In this document: positions 16,612 to 25,445 of the stretch, in pieces | How the letters are laid out: every line of letters begins with the position of its first letter | How positions within the stretch are numbered: the first letter of the stretch is position 1 | Assembly: GCF_019175365.1 (NCBI RefSeq) | Contig: NZ_CP059572.1 | Location: 2,728,001-2,792,000, forward strand | Direction: 5' to 3' | DNA from: Actinomadura graeca | Lineage (GTDB): Bacteria; Actinomycetota; Actinomycetes; Streptosporangiales; Streptosporangiaceae | DNA: 64,000 nt | Translations under genes and position numbers: made by a program | The notes under the pieces: model-generated | What the model saw: only the letters and a program-made list of their open reading frames with translations | What the model was told of the DNA's origin: nothing | The model's database searches: none

Positions 16612-17718
16612 CTATCCGAGGATCTTCCGCAGGGCGTCGGCGACCCTGCGCTGCTGTTCCTCGGTGATCTGCGGGAACATGGGCAGCGACAGGATCCGCC
16701 CGGCGGCGGCCTCGGCGACCGGGAAGTCCCCGGGGCCGTGGCCGAGATGCCGGAAGGCGGGCTGGAGGTGGACGGGGACCGGATAGTGGATGCCCGTCCG
16801 GATCCCCAGCTCCGCCAGCCGCGCCGCGACCTCGTCGCGCCGCGGGACACGGATGACGTACAGGTGCCAGACGTGCTCGCCGCCCGCCGGGCGGGGCAGG
16901 ACCAGGCCGGGGATGCCGGCGAGCAGTTCAGCGTAGCGCGCGGCGGCCGCGCGGCGCTGCTCGTTCCAGCCGTCCAGGCGGCGCAGCTTCGCGCGCAGGA
17001 CGACCGCCTGGAGGGTGTCCAGGCGTGAGTTGAACCCCAGGATCTCGTGGTGGTACTTGCGCTCGCTGCCGTGGTCGCGCATGAGCCGCACCGTCCGCGC
17101 CAGCTCGTCCGAGCCGGTGATGACGGCGCCGGCGTCGCCGTAGGCGCCGAGGTTCTTGCCGGGGTAGAAGCTGGTGGCGGCGATGGCGCCGGCGAGGCCC
17201 CGCCCGTCGCGGACGGCGCCCTGCGACTGCGCCGCGTCCTCCAGGACGGGCGGCCCGAGCTCCAGGAGCCGTTCCATCGGCGCCAGCCGCCCGTACAGGT
17301 GGACGGGGATGATCGCGCCGGTGGACGGGCCCGTCGCGGCGGCGGCCAGGTCCTGGTCGATCAGCAGGTCGTCGGGATCGACGTCCACCAGGACGGGACG
17401 GCCGCCCGCGCGCACGACGGCCTCGGCGGTCGCGACGAACGTGTTGGCGGGCATGACGACGTCGGTGGCGGCGCCCGGCCCGTCGGCCCCCCGCTCGTGG
17501 AACAGGGCGCGCAGGGCCAGTTCGAGGGCGTCGGTGCCGTTGCCCAGGCCGACGCAGTGCACGGCGCCGCTGAAGTGGGCGTACTCGCGTTCGAACCCGG
17601 CCACGTCGGGGCCCTGGACGAACGCGCCCTTGGCCATGACGCGGTCGAACCCCGCGCGGACCTGGCGCTCGACCTCGGCGTGCGCGGCGGCGAGATCGAC
17701 GAAGGGGACCTCGGTCAT
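16612..17718 (-). CDS. DegT/DnrJ/EryC1 PLP-dependent sugar aminotransferase (WbpE/QdtB-like)
   Basis: 368 residues. Family motifs are clear: VPFVDLAAAHAEV start, GLGNGTDALELALRAL, PANTFVATAEAV, PVHLYGRLAP, VLEDAAQSQGA, and the PLP-binding lysine in SFYPGKNLGAYGDAGA. The variant with PGKNLG plus a following YGDAGA is common in enzymes that put an amino group on C3 of nucleotide keto-sugars, such as WbpE, QdtB and FdtB. The stop-start ATGA overlap with the acyltransferase at 17718 shows coupling. The amine produced would be the substrate of an N-acetyltransferase in the same locus. Confidence 0.9.
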   Translation of the reverse strand: MTEVPFVDLAAAHAEVERQVRAGFDRVMAKGAFVQGPDVAGFEREYAHFSGAVHCVGLGNGTDALELALRALFHERGADGPGAATDVVMPANTFVATAEAVVRAGGRPVLVDVDPDDLLIDQDLAAAATGPSTGAIIPVHLYGRLAPMERLLELGPPVLEDAAQSQGAVRDGRGLAGAIAATSFYPGKNLGAYGDAGAVITGSDELARTVRLMRDHGSERKYHHEILGFNSRLDTLQAVVLRAKLRRLDGWNEQRRAAAARYAELLAGIPGLVLPRPAGGEHVWHLYVIRVPRRDEVAARLAELGIRTGIHYPVPVHLQPAFRHLGHGPGDFPVAEAAAGRILSLPMFPQITEEQQRRVADALRKILG

Positions 17719-18377
17719 CGGACTTCCTTCCGGTGCGGTGCGGGACGCAGGTAGCGCGCGGGCGAGCCGACCCAGACCTCTCCGGCGGGCACGTCCCGCA
17801 GGACGACCGCGCCCATGCCGACGAGCGCGCCGGGCCCGATCGTGACGCCCTGCCGGAGGATGGCGCCGGTGCCGATGTAGGCGCCCGCGCGGACGTGCAC
17901 GCCGCCGCTGAGCCGGGCGCCCGCGGCGATGGTGACGTAGTCGTCGATGACGTCGTCGTGCGTCAGCGTGACGTGCGGCATGATCGCGACGTGCGCGCCG
18001 ACGTGCACGGAGGCGGTGAGGACGGCCTGGGCGAGCACGACCGTGCCGTGCCCGATCCGCGAGGACGGCGCGATCCACGCGGCGGGATGGACGAGCGTCG
18101 CGTACCGCCGCGGCGGCAGGCCGAGGCGGGCGACGATCCGGCGGCGGCTGTCGTAGTCGGCGGGGCTGCCGGTGGAGACCACGACACCGGCCTCCATGCC
18201 GGCGACCTCCGTGGTGCCGCCGATGATCGGCAGCCCGTCCACGAGCTCCCCGAGCCGGCCCCGGTCGTCGTCGCCGAAGCCGAGGACCCGCCGGCCGGGC
18301 AGCGCGGTGGCGGCCTGCGCGGTCTCGCGGCCGAAGCCGCCCGCGCCGTAGATCACCAGGTCGTGGATGTCAGGCAT
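17715..18377 (-). CDS. Sugar O/N-acyltransferase, NeuD/PglD type
   Basis: 220 residues. The N-terminal Rossmann-like part starts DLVIYGAGGFGRET. A left-handed beta-helix of hexapeptide repeats follows (IGHGTVVLAQAVLTASVHVG, GAYIGTGAILRQGVTIGPGA, LVGMGAVVLRDVPAGEVWVG). It ends SPARYL, the usual tail. The two-domain form is typical of PglD and NeuD enzymes that acetylate an amino or hydroxyl group of nucleotide sugars. The ATG at 18377 lies inside the flippase gene and was preferred to an upstream start at 18404 because the Rossmann motif then begins at residue 5. The exact acceptor sugar is unknown. Confidence 0.85.
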   Translation of the reverse strand: MPDIHDLVIYGAGGFGRETAQAATALPGRRVLGFGDDDRGRLGELVDGLPIIGGTTEVAGMEAGVVVSTGSPADYDSRRRIVARLGLPPRRYATLVHPAAWIAPSSRIGHGTVVLAQAVLTASVHVGAHVAIMPHVTLTHDDVIDDYVTIAAGARLSGGVHVRAGAYIGTGAILRQGVTIGPGALVGMGAVVLRDVPAGEVWVGSPARYLRPAPHRKEVR

Positions 18378-19827
18378 CGGCGCCCTCCAGGTTCCGCAGA
18401 CCACCGAGGGCGCCGCGGGAGCGGTGGAACAGCAGCGCGATCGCCGCCAGGGCGGTGAGCCCGGCCAGGGCGAGCGCGGCGATGTCCAGGGAGATGGTCG
18501 CGTGCGCGGCGGCGGCGGTGAGCCCGACGGCCGCGGCGATCAGCGCGGGCGGCGCGGTCCGCGCGAGGACGGCCCGCGCGCCCACCCCGGACCGGCGCAG
18601 CTCCCACAGGTAGAGGGGGAGCACGACGAGCGCGGCGACCGCGACGTGCGCGGCGCCGACGCCGGGGATGCCGTGCAGCTCGGCCCCGGCGACCAGGGCG
18701 GGGACGAGCGCGACCAGCCAGACGAGCTGGACGGTGAACACCGCGCGGGAGCGGGCGAGGACCACGAAGTAGTCGTACACCAGCTCGAACATGATCCGCA
18801 GCCCGCCGAGGATGCCGAGCCACAGCAGCGCGTCCGCCGCCGGGCCCCACCGGTCCCCGTACACCAGCCGGATCAGCGGCTCGGCGGCGCCCGCCAGCAG
18901 CAGGCAGACGGGCAGCGTCAGCCCGGCGAGCAGGCCCGCGGTCGACAGGAACGCGCCGCGCAGCGCCGGGGGGTCGTGCTGGAGCCGGGCGAACGCGGCG
19001 GGCGCGACGCTGCGGACGGGCTGGGAGAACATCGTCACCGGCCAGTTGGACAGGTTGAAGGCCAGCACGTAGAAGCCGAGGGCGGTCGCGCCGAGGACGT
19101 TCCCGACGACCAGCTGGTCGACGGACGCGACGGCGAACACCACGATGCTCGACCCGGCGAGCGGGAGCCCGAACCGCAGCAGCGCCCGCGCGCGCCCGCG
19201 GTCGAACCCGAACCGCAGCGGCTCGGGCGAGGCCCGCACGAGCAGGACGGCGGACGCGGCCGAGCCCACGAGCCGCCCGATCGCGAGGCTCATCGCGCCC
19301 ATGCCGGTCGCGGCGAGCGCGATCGACACGATCGCGCCGCCCCAGTTGTTGACCTGGTCGGCGAGCATCTTGCGATCCTGCCGGAACCCGCGTTGCAGCA
19401 GCGCCGCGGGCACGGCGACCAGGCCGCTGACGACGACGCTGAGCCCGAGCAGCCGGATGACGCCGGACGCGGCGGGCGCGCCCATCGCCGAGGCGAACGC
19501 GGGCGCGCCGAGGTAGCAGCCGGCGTAGATCAGGGCGCTGGACGCGACGGAGATCGTCGCGACGGTGGGGGCGATCTCGCGGGGGTCGCCGGGCCACCGG
19601 ACGATGGCGAGGCTCACCCCGAGCTCGTGGAAGCTGAGCACGGCGAGCAGCGCGACCATCGCGACCGCGAACACGCCGAACTCGGCCGGGCCGAGCAGCC
19701 GCGCGAGCGCGACGCCGATGGCGAGGGTGCCGAGGCGGCCGACCGCCGTGTTGACCAGGCTCCAGCCGAGCGCGCGGGACGCCTTGCCGAACAGGGAGTC
19801 CTCGTCGCCGACGGTCAGCCTGGTCAC
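18370..19827 (-). CDS. Polysaccharide flippase (Wzx / MATE-like oligosaccharide transporter)
   Basis: 485 residues and about 12-14 membrane helices. The N-terminus FGKASRALGWSLVNTAVGRL and the repeated LARLLGPAEFGVFAVAMV signature are those of Wzx/RfbX-type proteins. It should move undecaprenyl-PP-linked repeat units to the outer face for the Wzy polymerase. The GTG at 19827 overlaps the stop of the upstream glycosyltransferase by four bases and its stop overlaps the acyltransferase start by eight. It is therefore in the middle of the long operon. Confidence 0.9.
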   Translation of the reverse strand: MTRLTVGDEDSLFGKASRALGWSLVNTAVGRLGTLAIGVALARLLGPAEFGVFAVAMVALLAVLSFHELGVSLAIVRWPGDPREIAPTVATISVASSALIYAGCYLGAPAFASAMGAPAASGVIRLLGLSVVVSGLVAVPAALLQRGFRQDRKMLADQVNNWGGAIVSIALAATGMGAMSLAIGRLVGSAASAVLLVRASPEPLRFGFDRGRARALLRFGLPLAGSSIVVFAVASVDQLVVGNVLGATALGFYVLAFNLSNWPVTMFSQPVRSVAPAAFARLQHDPPALRGAFLSTAGLLAGLTLPVCLLLAGAAEPLIRLVYGDRWGPAADALLWLGILGGLRIMFELVYDYFVVLARSRAVFTVQLVWLVALVPALVAGAELHGIPGVGAAHVAVAALVVLPLYLWELRRSGVGARAVLARTAPPALIAAAVGLTAAAAHATISLDIAALALAGLTALAAIALLFHRSRGALGGLRNLEGADA

Positions 19828-21047
19828 CGGGTCTCCCCCCGCGCCACGGCGTTGAAGTCGTCGCGGGCGACCGGCCCGCGGAGTTTGCGGGCCTTGCGGG
19901 CGATCTTGTATCCGGCGACGCGCGCGGCGGTGGCCGCCGCGTCCCGGCGGGCCCGGCCGGGCGCCGACAGCGCCTCCCGGTAGACGGCCTCCTGGACGCG
20001 GGCGGCGCGTTCGAGGCTGAACCGCTCGGTGACGAGCCGGCGGCCGTACTCGCCCAGCTCCTTGCGGCGGACCTCGTCGGCGGCCAGGTCGCGCAGGATC
20101 TCCGCCAGCCGCTCCGCGCCCCCGCCGCCGACGCCGTACCAGCCCTGCGCGAGGAACGTCGGGGCGGTGCCGGGGGTGAGCGGCTCGAAGTAGCCGCGCT
20201 CGCCCTGGACGATCAACGGCCGGCCGAACGCCAGCGCCCGCAGCGCGGAGCCGCCCATGCCGAGCGCGATCGTCGCGGCGGCGTAGGCGGGGCGCGGGTC
20301 GTCCAGCTGGCCGGTGAGCACGACGGTGCGGCGGCCCGCGCGGGCGTTGGCGCGGGCGGCGCGGGCCTCGACCTGGTCGCGGCACGGCCCGTCGCCGACG
20401 ACGACGAGCCGCAGCGGCAGGCCGGCGGCGAGGTCGCCGACGACGTCGACGGCGGTCAGCAGCCCCTCCAGCTTCAGCTCGGCGACGAGGCGGCAGACGA
20501 CCACGACGTCCAGCGGGCCCTTGTCGAGGCCGAACCGCTCACGGAACGCGGCGGTGGGGTGGCCGGGGGCGTTGGCGCGCACGTCCACGGGCGGTTCGAT
20601 CAGGTGCACGGAGCCGGGCCGGCGGCCGCGCCGCGCCAGCACGTCCCGGCGGATCTGCTCGGTCCCGACGACGAGCGGCAGCGACGGCGGTAGGAACGGC
20701 GCGACGGCCATCGACATGACGGTGCAGACCGCCGCCGTCCCCGCGCGGCGCCGCGCGGTGTAGAACGCCTCGACGCCGGGCGGCCACTCGTAGCCGTGGA
20801 CGACGTCGAACCCGCGCTCCTCCGCGAGCCGCCCCAGCAAGCGGACGGTCGACGGGGACGGGCGGCGCCGTCCCGCGTCGAGCGGCACGTGCTCGATCCC
20901 GGCGTCCAGCACCCGCTCGACCAGCGGACCGGGCTCGCCCGCGACCACGACCTCGTGCCCGAGGTCGCGGACGGCCCCGGCCAGCTCGATCGCGTTGAGC
21001 TGGCTGCCGCCGATCTCCATGGCGTGCGGGTAGACCAGGATCCTCAT
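19824..21047 (-). CDS. GT4-family (GT-B) glycosyltransferase
   Basis: 407 residues. The N-terminal glycine-rich start MRILVYPHAMEIGGSQLNAIE is typical of GT4 enzymes (GG-x-Q loop). Other features are AGEPGPLVERVL, FDVVHGYEWPPG, CRLVAELKLEGLL at the domain junction, GDGPCRDQVEARA, and the donor-site region ALGMGGSALRALAFGRPLIV. It probably adds a sugar to the lipid-linked repeat unit in the cytoplasm. The C-terminus is rich in Arg/Lys. ATGA overlap with the aminotransferase gene at 21047 and GTGA overlap with the flippase show tight coupling. Confidence 0.88.
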   Translation of the reverse strand: MRILVYPHAMEIGGSQLNAIELAGAVRDLGHEVVVAGEPGPLVERVLDAGIEHVPLDAGRRRPSPSTVRLLGRLAEERGFDVVHGYEWPPGVEAFYTARRRAGTAAVCTVMSMAVAPFLPPSLPLVVGTEQIRRDVLARRGRRPGSVHLIEPPVDVRANAPGHPTAAFRERFGLDKGPLDVVVVCRLVAELKLEGLLTAVDVVGDLAAGLPLRLVVVGDGPCRDQVEARAARANARAGRRTVVLTGQLDDPRPAYAAATIALGMGGSALRALAFGRPLIVQGERGYFEPLTPGTAPTFLAQGWYGVGGGGAERLAEILRDLAADEVRRKELGEYGRRLVTERFSLERAARVQEAVYREALSAPGRARRDAAATAARVAGYKIARKARKLRGPVARDDFNAVARGETR

Positions 21048-22162
21048 GCGTGCGCCGCCACCGCCTCCACCACCCGGTCCTGCTGGGCGTGGGTCATGTC
21101 GTGGAAGAGCGGCAGGATCAGCGACCGGGTCGTGAACCGGTCGGTCGCCGGGAGGTCCGCCTCGACGTCGGCGTAGGCGCGCTCGCGGTGCGCCGCCATG
21201 ATCCCCCTGCGGGCGGAGATCCCGGCGTCCAGCAGGTGCTGGAGCAGCTCGTCGCGGCCGGCGCCGAACCCGTCCGGCAGCGTGATCCAGAACGACTGGT
21301 AGTTGGTCGTGCCGTGGGCCGGGTCGCCCGCGCAGGCGACGCCGGGCAGGTCGGCGAGCAGCCGCCGGTACCGTGCCGCCAGCTCCCGGCGCCGCGCGAC
21401 GACCCCGTCGAGGCGGGTCAGCTGGACGAGCCCCATCGCGGCCTGCATGTCGGTCATCCGGTAGTTGAAGCCGGTCTCGTCGTACTCCTCGATGACGACC
21501 TTCGCGCTGCCGTGCCGGTCGGCGGCGCTCACGCTCATGCCGTGCTCGCGGAGCCGCCGCGCGCGGCGCGCCAGCGCGTCGGCGGGGGTGGTGAGCATCC
21601 CGCCCTCACCGGTCGTCAGCAGCTTGCGCGGGTGGAACGACCAGGCGGCCAGCTCGGCGCCCGCGCCCGTCGGCCGGTCCTTGTACGTCGAGCCGGCGGC
21701 GCACGCCGCGTCCTCGACGACGGTGATCCCCAGCGGGTCGCACAGCGCGCGGACGGCGTCGAGGTCGGCGGGGATCCCGCCCTGGTCGACGAGGATCACC
21801 GCGCGGGTCCGGGGGGTGAGGACGGCCTCGACGTTCTTGGCGTCCATGTTCCCGGTGGCGGGGTCGATGTCGGCGAACACGACGCGGGCGCCGGCGTGCC
21901 GGACGACGTTGGCGGTGGCGATGAACGACAGCGAGGGGACCACCACGTCGTCGCCGGGGCCGACCCCGGCCAGCAACAGCGCCAGGTGCAGCGCGGTGGT
22001 GCAGGACGACACCGCCACGCCGTGCGCCGTCCCGGCGCGCGCGGCGAACGCGGCCTCGAACTCGGCGACGCGCGGCCCCTGGGCCACCCATCCCGAGCGC
22101 ACGGCCTCGGCGACCGCCGCGGCCTCCTCCTCGCCCAGCACGGGCTTGATGACGGGGATCAC
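21044..22162 (-). CDS. DegT/DnrJ/EryC1 PLP-dependent sugar aminotransferase (second copy)
   Basis: 372 residues. Motifs: IPVIKPVLGEEEAAAVAE, SGWVAQGPRVAEFE, AVSSCTTALHLALLLAG, VVPSLSFIATANVV, VVEDAACAAGS, the PLP lysine in WSFHPRKLLTTGEGG, and YRMTDMQAAMGLVQL. The HPRKLLTTGEGG form is typical of PglE/PseC/RfbE-type enzymes acting on C4 keto-sugars. The GTG at 22162 was chosen because AGGAGG lies ten bases upstream and it overlaps the preceding stop as GTGA, like its neighbours. Starting at ATG 22186 would break that pattern. It differs clearly from the aminotransferase at 16612, so two amino-sugars, or two positions, are probably made. Confidence 0.9.
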   Translation of the reverse strand: MIPVIKPVLGEEEAAAVAEAVRSGWVAQGPRVAEFEAAFAARAGTAHGVAVSSCTTALHLALLLAGVGPGDDVVVPSLSFIATANVVRHAGARVVFADIDPATGNMDAKNVEAVLTPRTRAVILVDQGGIPADLDAVRALCDPLGITVVEDAACAAGSTYKDRPTGAGAELAAWSFHPRKLLTTGEGGMLTTPADALARRARRLREHGMSVSAADRHGSAKVVIEEYDETGFNYRMTDMQAAMGLVQLTRLDGVVARRRELAARYRRLLADLPGVACAGDPAHGTTNYQSFWITLPDGFGAGRDELLQHLLDAGISARRGIMAAHRERAYADVEADLPATDRFTTRSLILPLFHDMTHAQQDRVVEAVAAHA

Positions 22163-23349
22163 GGTGCGGGTTCCTCCTGAGCGCATGAGAGGGGGTCGCG
22201 GTCGACGAGCCCGGCCAGCGACCGGGCGCGCCGCGACCAGTCGTGCCCGGCGGCGAACTCGCGGCGCCGGGCGACCAGGTCCGGCGCGGGCCCGGCGGCC
22301 AGCTCCTCCCCCACCGCGCGCAGGAACCCGCGCGGGGTGGACTCGGACCTGATCAGCTCACGGCCGCCGGGGAACGCGCGCAGCCACCGGGTCGCGGGCA
22401 GGTCGGTCGAGACCACGCCGCGGCCGGCGGCCAGGTAGTCCAGCGTCTTGATGGGGAAGCTCGCGCGGTTGAAGTCGTCCAGCAGGTACGGGGTGAGCCC
22501 GACCCGGATCGTGCCGAGGTACGACGGGAGCTCGGCGAAGCTCTTGCGGCCCGTCCAGCAGACGTTGGGACGGCGGACGAGCGCCCGGAACCGCGCCGGG
22601 TGGTGGCCGGGGTCGTGCGGGCCGATGAGGACCAGCGGGTGCCCCTCGCCGGCGACGGCCTCCAGCAGCCCGAGGTCGATCCGCGCGTTGATGTGCCCGG
22701 CGAACCCGGCGGCGGGACGGTCGAAGCGCGGGACGTCGTCCGGCCAGGGCGCGGCGCCGATCCCCTCGTACGCCTCGGGGGCGCAGCCGTTCGGGAGGAG
22801 CTCGGCGTCGATCCCGCGGGCCTCGAACTGGTCGCGCAGCAGCGGCGACACCACCGCGACGGTGTCGGCGCGGGCGGCCATCCGGTCCCGCGCGGCGGCG
22901 AGGCGCCGCCGCGGCAGCCCGATCAGCTCGGCGCCCGCGACCAGGTCGTCGGTGACGTACAGCAGCCGCCGCGCGCCCGGCACCGCGTCCAGCAGGTCGG
23001 TGTGGGTCGCGACCACCACCGCCGCGACCCGGTCGCCCGCCCCGCGCGCCACGCGCCGCCCGGTGCGCCGCGCGGCGCGGCGCACGAGCGCCGCCGTCAC
23101 GTGGTGCATCCCGGGCCGGTACATGCCGGGCAGCACCCGCGGCCGGATCCGCCACACCCCCGACGGCTCCTGCCGCAGCCGCATCCCCGGGCGGAACGCT
23201 CCCGCGAGATGCGGGCGCAGCAGCGGCGTCAGCAGCGACACGGGCGGGTCGACGTACAGGACGGGGTGCAGCGCGTTCAGCCGGTCCGCGAGCTGCCGGT
23301 CGGTGCCGGCCACGCCGTCGTACGGCGTCCCCGCGAAGTAAACGATCAC
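22159..23349 (-). CDS. Glycosyltransferase, GT-B fold
   Basis: 396 residues. The N-terminus VIVYFAGTPYDGVAGTDRQL lacks a classical GT4 glycine loop. The C-terminal half is recognisable: PAAGFAGHINARIDLGLLE, HPLVLIGPHDPG, NVCWTGRKSFAELPSYLGTI, VGLTPYLLDDFNRASFPIK, LDYLAAGRGVVSTDLPATRW. This layout (GH-x-N, GR-x5-LP-x-Y, KTLDYLAAG) is found in the glycosyltransferase family often annotated as TuaH-like. It likely extends the repeat unit. GTGA overlaps join it to both neighbours. Confidence 0.82.
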   Translation of the reverse strand: MIVYFAGTPYDGVAGTDRQLADRLNALHPVLYVDPPVSLLTPLLRPHLAGAFRPGMRLRQEPSGVWRIRPRVLPGMYRPGMHHVTAALVRRAARRTGRRVARGAGDRVAAVVVATHTDLLDAVPGARRLLYVTDDLVAGAELIGLPRRRLAAARDRMAARADTVAVVSPLLRDQFEARGIDAELLPNGCAPEAYEGIGAAPWPDDVPRFDRPAAGFAGHINARIDLGLLEAVAGEGHPLVLIGPHDPGHHPARFRALVRRPNVCWTGRKSFAELPSYLGTIRVGLTPYLLDDFNRASFPIKTLDYLAAGRGVVSTDLPATRWLRAFPGGRELIRSESTPRGFLRAVGEELAAGPAPDLVARRREFAAGHDWSRRARSLAGLVDRDPLSCAQEEPAP

Positions 23350-24377
23350 TCGGTCTCCCGCCGGGCGGCCCGCCACCACTCGACCAGCCGGCGCAGGCCC
23401 TCGTCCAGGTCCACCTGCGCCTTCCAGCCGAGGTCGCGCCGCGCGGCGGACACGTCCGCGAGCCTGCGGGTCACCCCGTTGACGGCCCGGGCGGGGCCGA
23501 ACTCCAGCCCGAGGTCCTCGGCGTCCATGATGCGCAGCAGCGCCTCGGCCAGCCCGCGCAGGCTGGTCTCGGTGCCGCTGCCGATGTTGAACGCCGCGTC
23601 CGTCGTGTCGGCCTCGGCGGCCTGGAGGTTGGCGCGGGCGATGTCCTCGGTGAACACGAAGTCCATCGTCTGCTCGCCGTCGCCGAGGATGAGCGGCGGG
23701 CGCCCGTCGGCGATCCGCTCCATCCAGCGGATCAGCACCTCGGTGTAGAGCCCGTGGACGTCCATCCGCGGCCCGTACACGTTGAAGTACCGCAGGGCCA
23801 CGTAGTCCAGGCCGCGCATCGCGTGGAAGCTGCGCAGCATCCCCTCGTTGAACGTCTTGGCGGCGCCGTAGAAGGTGTCGTTGGCGTAGGGGTGGTGGTC
23901 CTCGGCCGTGGGGAAGTCCTCCGCCATGCCGTACACCGACGCCGACGACGACGCGACGACCTTGCGGACACCGGCGTCGGCGGCCGCCTCCACCACCTCG
24001 TAGGTCCCGTCGACGAGGACCTCCAGCGCCAGCCGCGGCTCCTCCGCGCACTGGGTGATGCGGATGGCGGCCAGGTGGAAGACCAGGTCCATCCCGTCCA
24101 TGAGGGAGCGGACGAGCCCGCGGTCGCGGATGTCGCCCTCGACGAGCCGCACCGTCCCCGGGCCGTCCTGCGCGAGGGCCGCCGCGAGGTTGGCGCGGCG
24201 CCCCCGGACGAGGTTGTCCAGCACCACGACCTCGGCGGCGCCCGCCGCGGCGAGCTGGTCGACGACCGTGGATCCGATGGTCCCCGCGCCGCCGGTGACC
24301 AGGCAGCGGGTCCCCGCGATCGCGTGGCCCGCCTGTGCGGGGCCCGGGCCCCGCGCCCCCCGGTTCGCTTCGCTCAT
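23346..24377 (-). CDS. NAD-dependent sugar epimerase/dehydratase (extended SDR)
   Basis: 343 residues. The N-terminal Rossmann motif CLVTGGAGTIGSTVVD, the acidic NAD-ribose contact VVVLDNLVRG, the catalytic serine region SSSASVYG, and the YxxxK pair in FYGAAKTFNE are intact. The C-terminal substrate domain contains YFNVYGPRMD and FVFTEDIARANLQA. The layout is that of UDP-sugar 4-epimerases and related 4,6-dehydratases; the absence of a clear active-site Asp-Glu pair favours an epimerase. It supplies a donor sugar for the operon. ATGA overlap with the Gfo/Idh/MocA gene and GTGA overlap with the glycosyltransferase. Confidence 0.87.
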   Translation of the reverse strand: MSEANRGARGPGPAQAGHAIAGTRCLVTGGAGTIGSTVVDQLAAAGAAEVVVLDNLVRGRRANLAAALAQDGPGTVRLVEGDIRDRGLVRSLMDGMDLVFHLAAIRITQCAEEPRLALEVLVDGTYEVVEAAADAGVRKVVASSSASVYGMAEDFPTAEDHHPYANDTFYGAAKTFNEGMLRSFHAMRGLDYVALRYFNVYGPRMDVHGLYTEVLIRWMERIADGRPPLILGDGEQTMDFVFTEDIARANLQAAEADTTDAAFNIGSGTETSLRGLAEALLRIMDAEDLGLEFGPARAVNGVTRRLADVSAARRDLGWKAQVDLDEGLRRLVEWWRAARRETE

Positions 24378-25429
24378 GTGCGTCCTTTCGTGACGTCCTG
24401 CACGGGAACAAGCGCGCCGCCCTCCTCGGCGCTGCGGGTGGCGGCCTCCAGCAGCGCGACGACCCGCAGGCCCGCGCCGCCGTCGGTCATCGCCGGGCGG
24501 CCCTCGCTGATCGCCGCCGCCAGCTCGGCCATGACCTCGCGCAGCGCCTCCCGCTCGGGCAGCGCCGGGACGAGGATGTCACCGACACGGTAGGAGATCA
24601 GCGCGGCGTGCCGCTCGTCGGGGCCGAGGGTCCCCGCGGGGGCCCGGTCGACGCCGCGGTCGTACACGGCGAGCCGCTGGACGGGGTTCAGGTCGTCCCA
24701 CACGATCGTGCGGCGCGATCCCCCGATCACCGTCGTGCGGATCTTGGTGGGGCTGAGCCAGTTGACGTGGACGTGCGCCATGACGCCGGTGGACAGCTGC
24801 ACCGACAGGTGTGCCACGCACAGCCGTCCCGCGCCGATCGGGTCGCTGCCCCGCGCGGCGACCGCCTCGACCCGCACGTCCTCGGGCAGGACGTGGTCCA
24901 GGATCGACAGGTCGTGCGGGGCGAGGTCCCACAGGACGTCCACGTCCGGCTGGACGAGGCCCAGGTTGATCCGCACCGAGTCCACGAACTGGACGTCGCC
25001 GATCTCCCCGCCGTGGATCAGCTCGCGGATCTTCCGGACGGCCGGGGTGTAGCAGTAGGTGTGGTCGCACATCAGCACGAGCCCCGACCGCTCCGCGAGG
25101 TCCACCAGCTTGGCGCTCTCGTCGGCGCTGGGGGTGAGCGGCTTCTCCACCAGCACGTGCTTGCCGGCCTCCAGCGCGGCCCGGACGAGGTCGAAGTGCG
25201 TGGCCGCCGGGGTGGCGACCGCGACGGCCGCCACGTCCGGGTCGTCCAGCACCTGCTGGAACGACGAGGTCGCCCGGACGGTCGTGTACGGCCCGAGGAC
25301 GGCGCGGGCGCGCTCCTCGTCCAGGTCGCACAGCCACTCCAGCCGTAGCGCCGGAGTGGCCTGCGCGGTCCGGACGAGGTTCGGGCCCCAGTATCCGGCG
25401 CCGACCACCGCCAGGCCGATGGGTTCCAT
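24374..25429 (-). CDS. Gfo/Idh/MocA-family oxidoreductase (WlbA/WbpB-like)
   Basis: 351 residues. The N-terminal Rossmann loop AVVGAGYWGPNLVR starts at residue 7. AVATPAATHFDLVRAALEAG and the family lysine in HVLVEKPL follow. The catalytic region WDLAPHDLSILDHVL holds the HD-[IL] motif. Enzymes with GYWGPNLVR and this catalytic motif oxidise C3 of UDP-GlcNAcA in diacetamido-uronic acid pathways. The aminotransferase and N-acetyltransferase expected for the next steps lie at 16612 and 30508. This is the first gene of the eight-gene overlapping chain that runs down to 16612. Confidence 0.87.
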   Translation of the reverse strand: MEPIGLAVVGAGYWGPNLVRTAQATPALRLEWLCDLDEERARAVLGPYTTVRATSSFQQVLDDPDVAAVAVATPAATHFDLVRAALEAGKHVLVEKPLTPSADESAKLVDLAERSGLVLMCDHTYCYTPAVRKIRELIHGGEIGDVQFVDSVRINLGLVQPDVDVLWDLAPHDLSILDHVLPEDVRVEAVAARGSDPIGAGRLCVAHLSVQLSTGVMAHVHVNWLSPTKIRTTVIGGSRRTIVWDDLNPVQRLAVYDRGVDRAPAGTLGPDERHAALISYRVGDILVPALPEREALREVMAELAAAISEGRPAMTDGGAGLRVVALLEAATRSAEEGGALVPVQDVTKGRT

Positions 25430-25445
25430 CAGGGCGTTCTCCTCA

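Noticed and set aside
16612..18078. A longer frame fusing the aminotransferase to upstream sequence
   Set aside because: The extra N-terminal part is the acyltransferase gene in another frame; ATG 17718 with the 4-bp overlap is the natural start. The same applies to the long frames over 18370-20385, 22159-24411 and 4380-6782.
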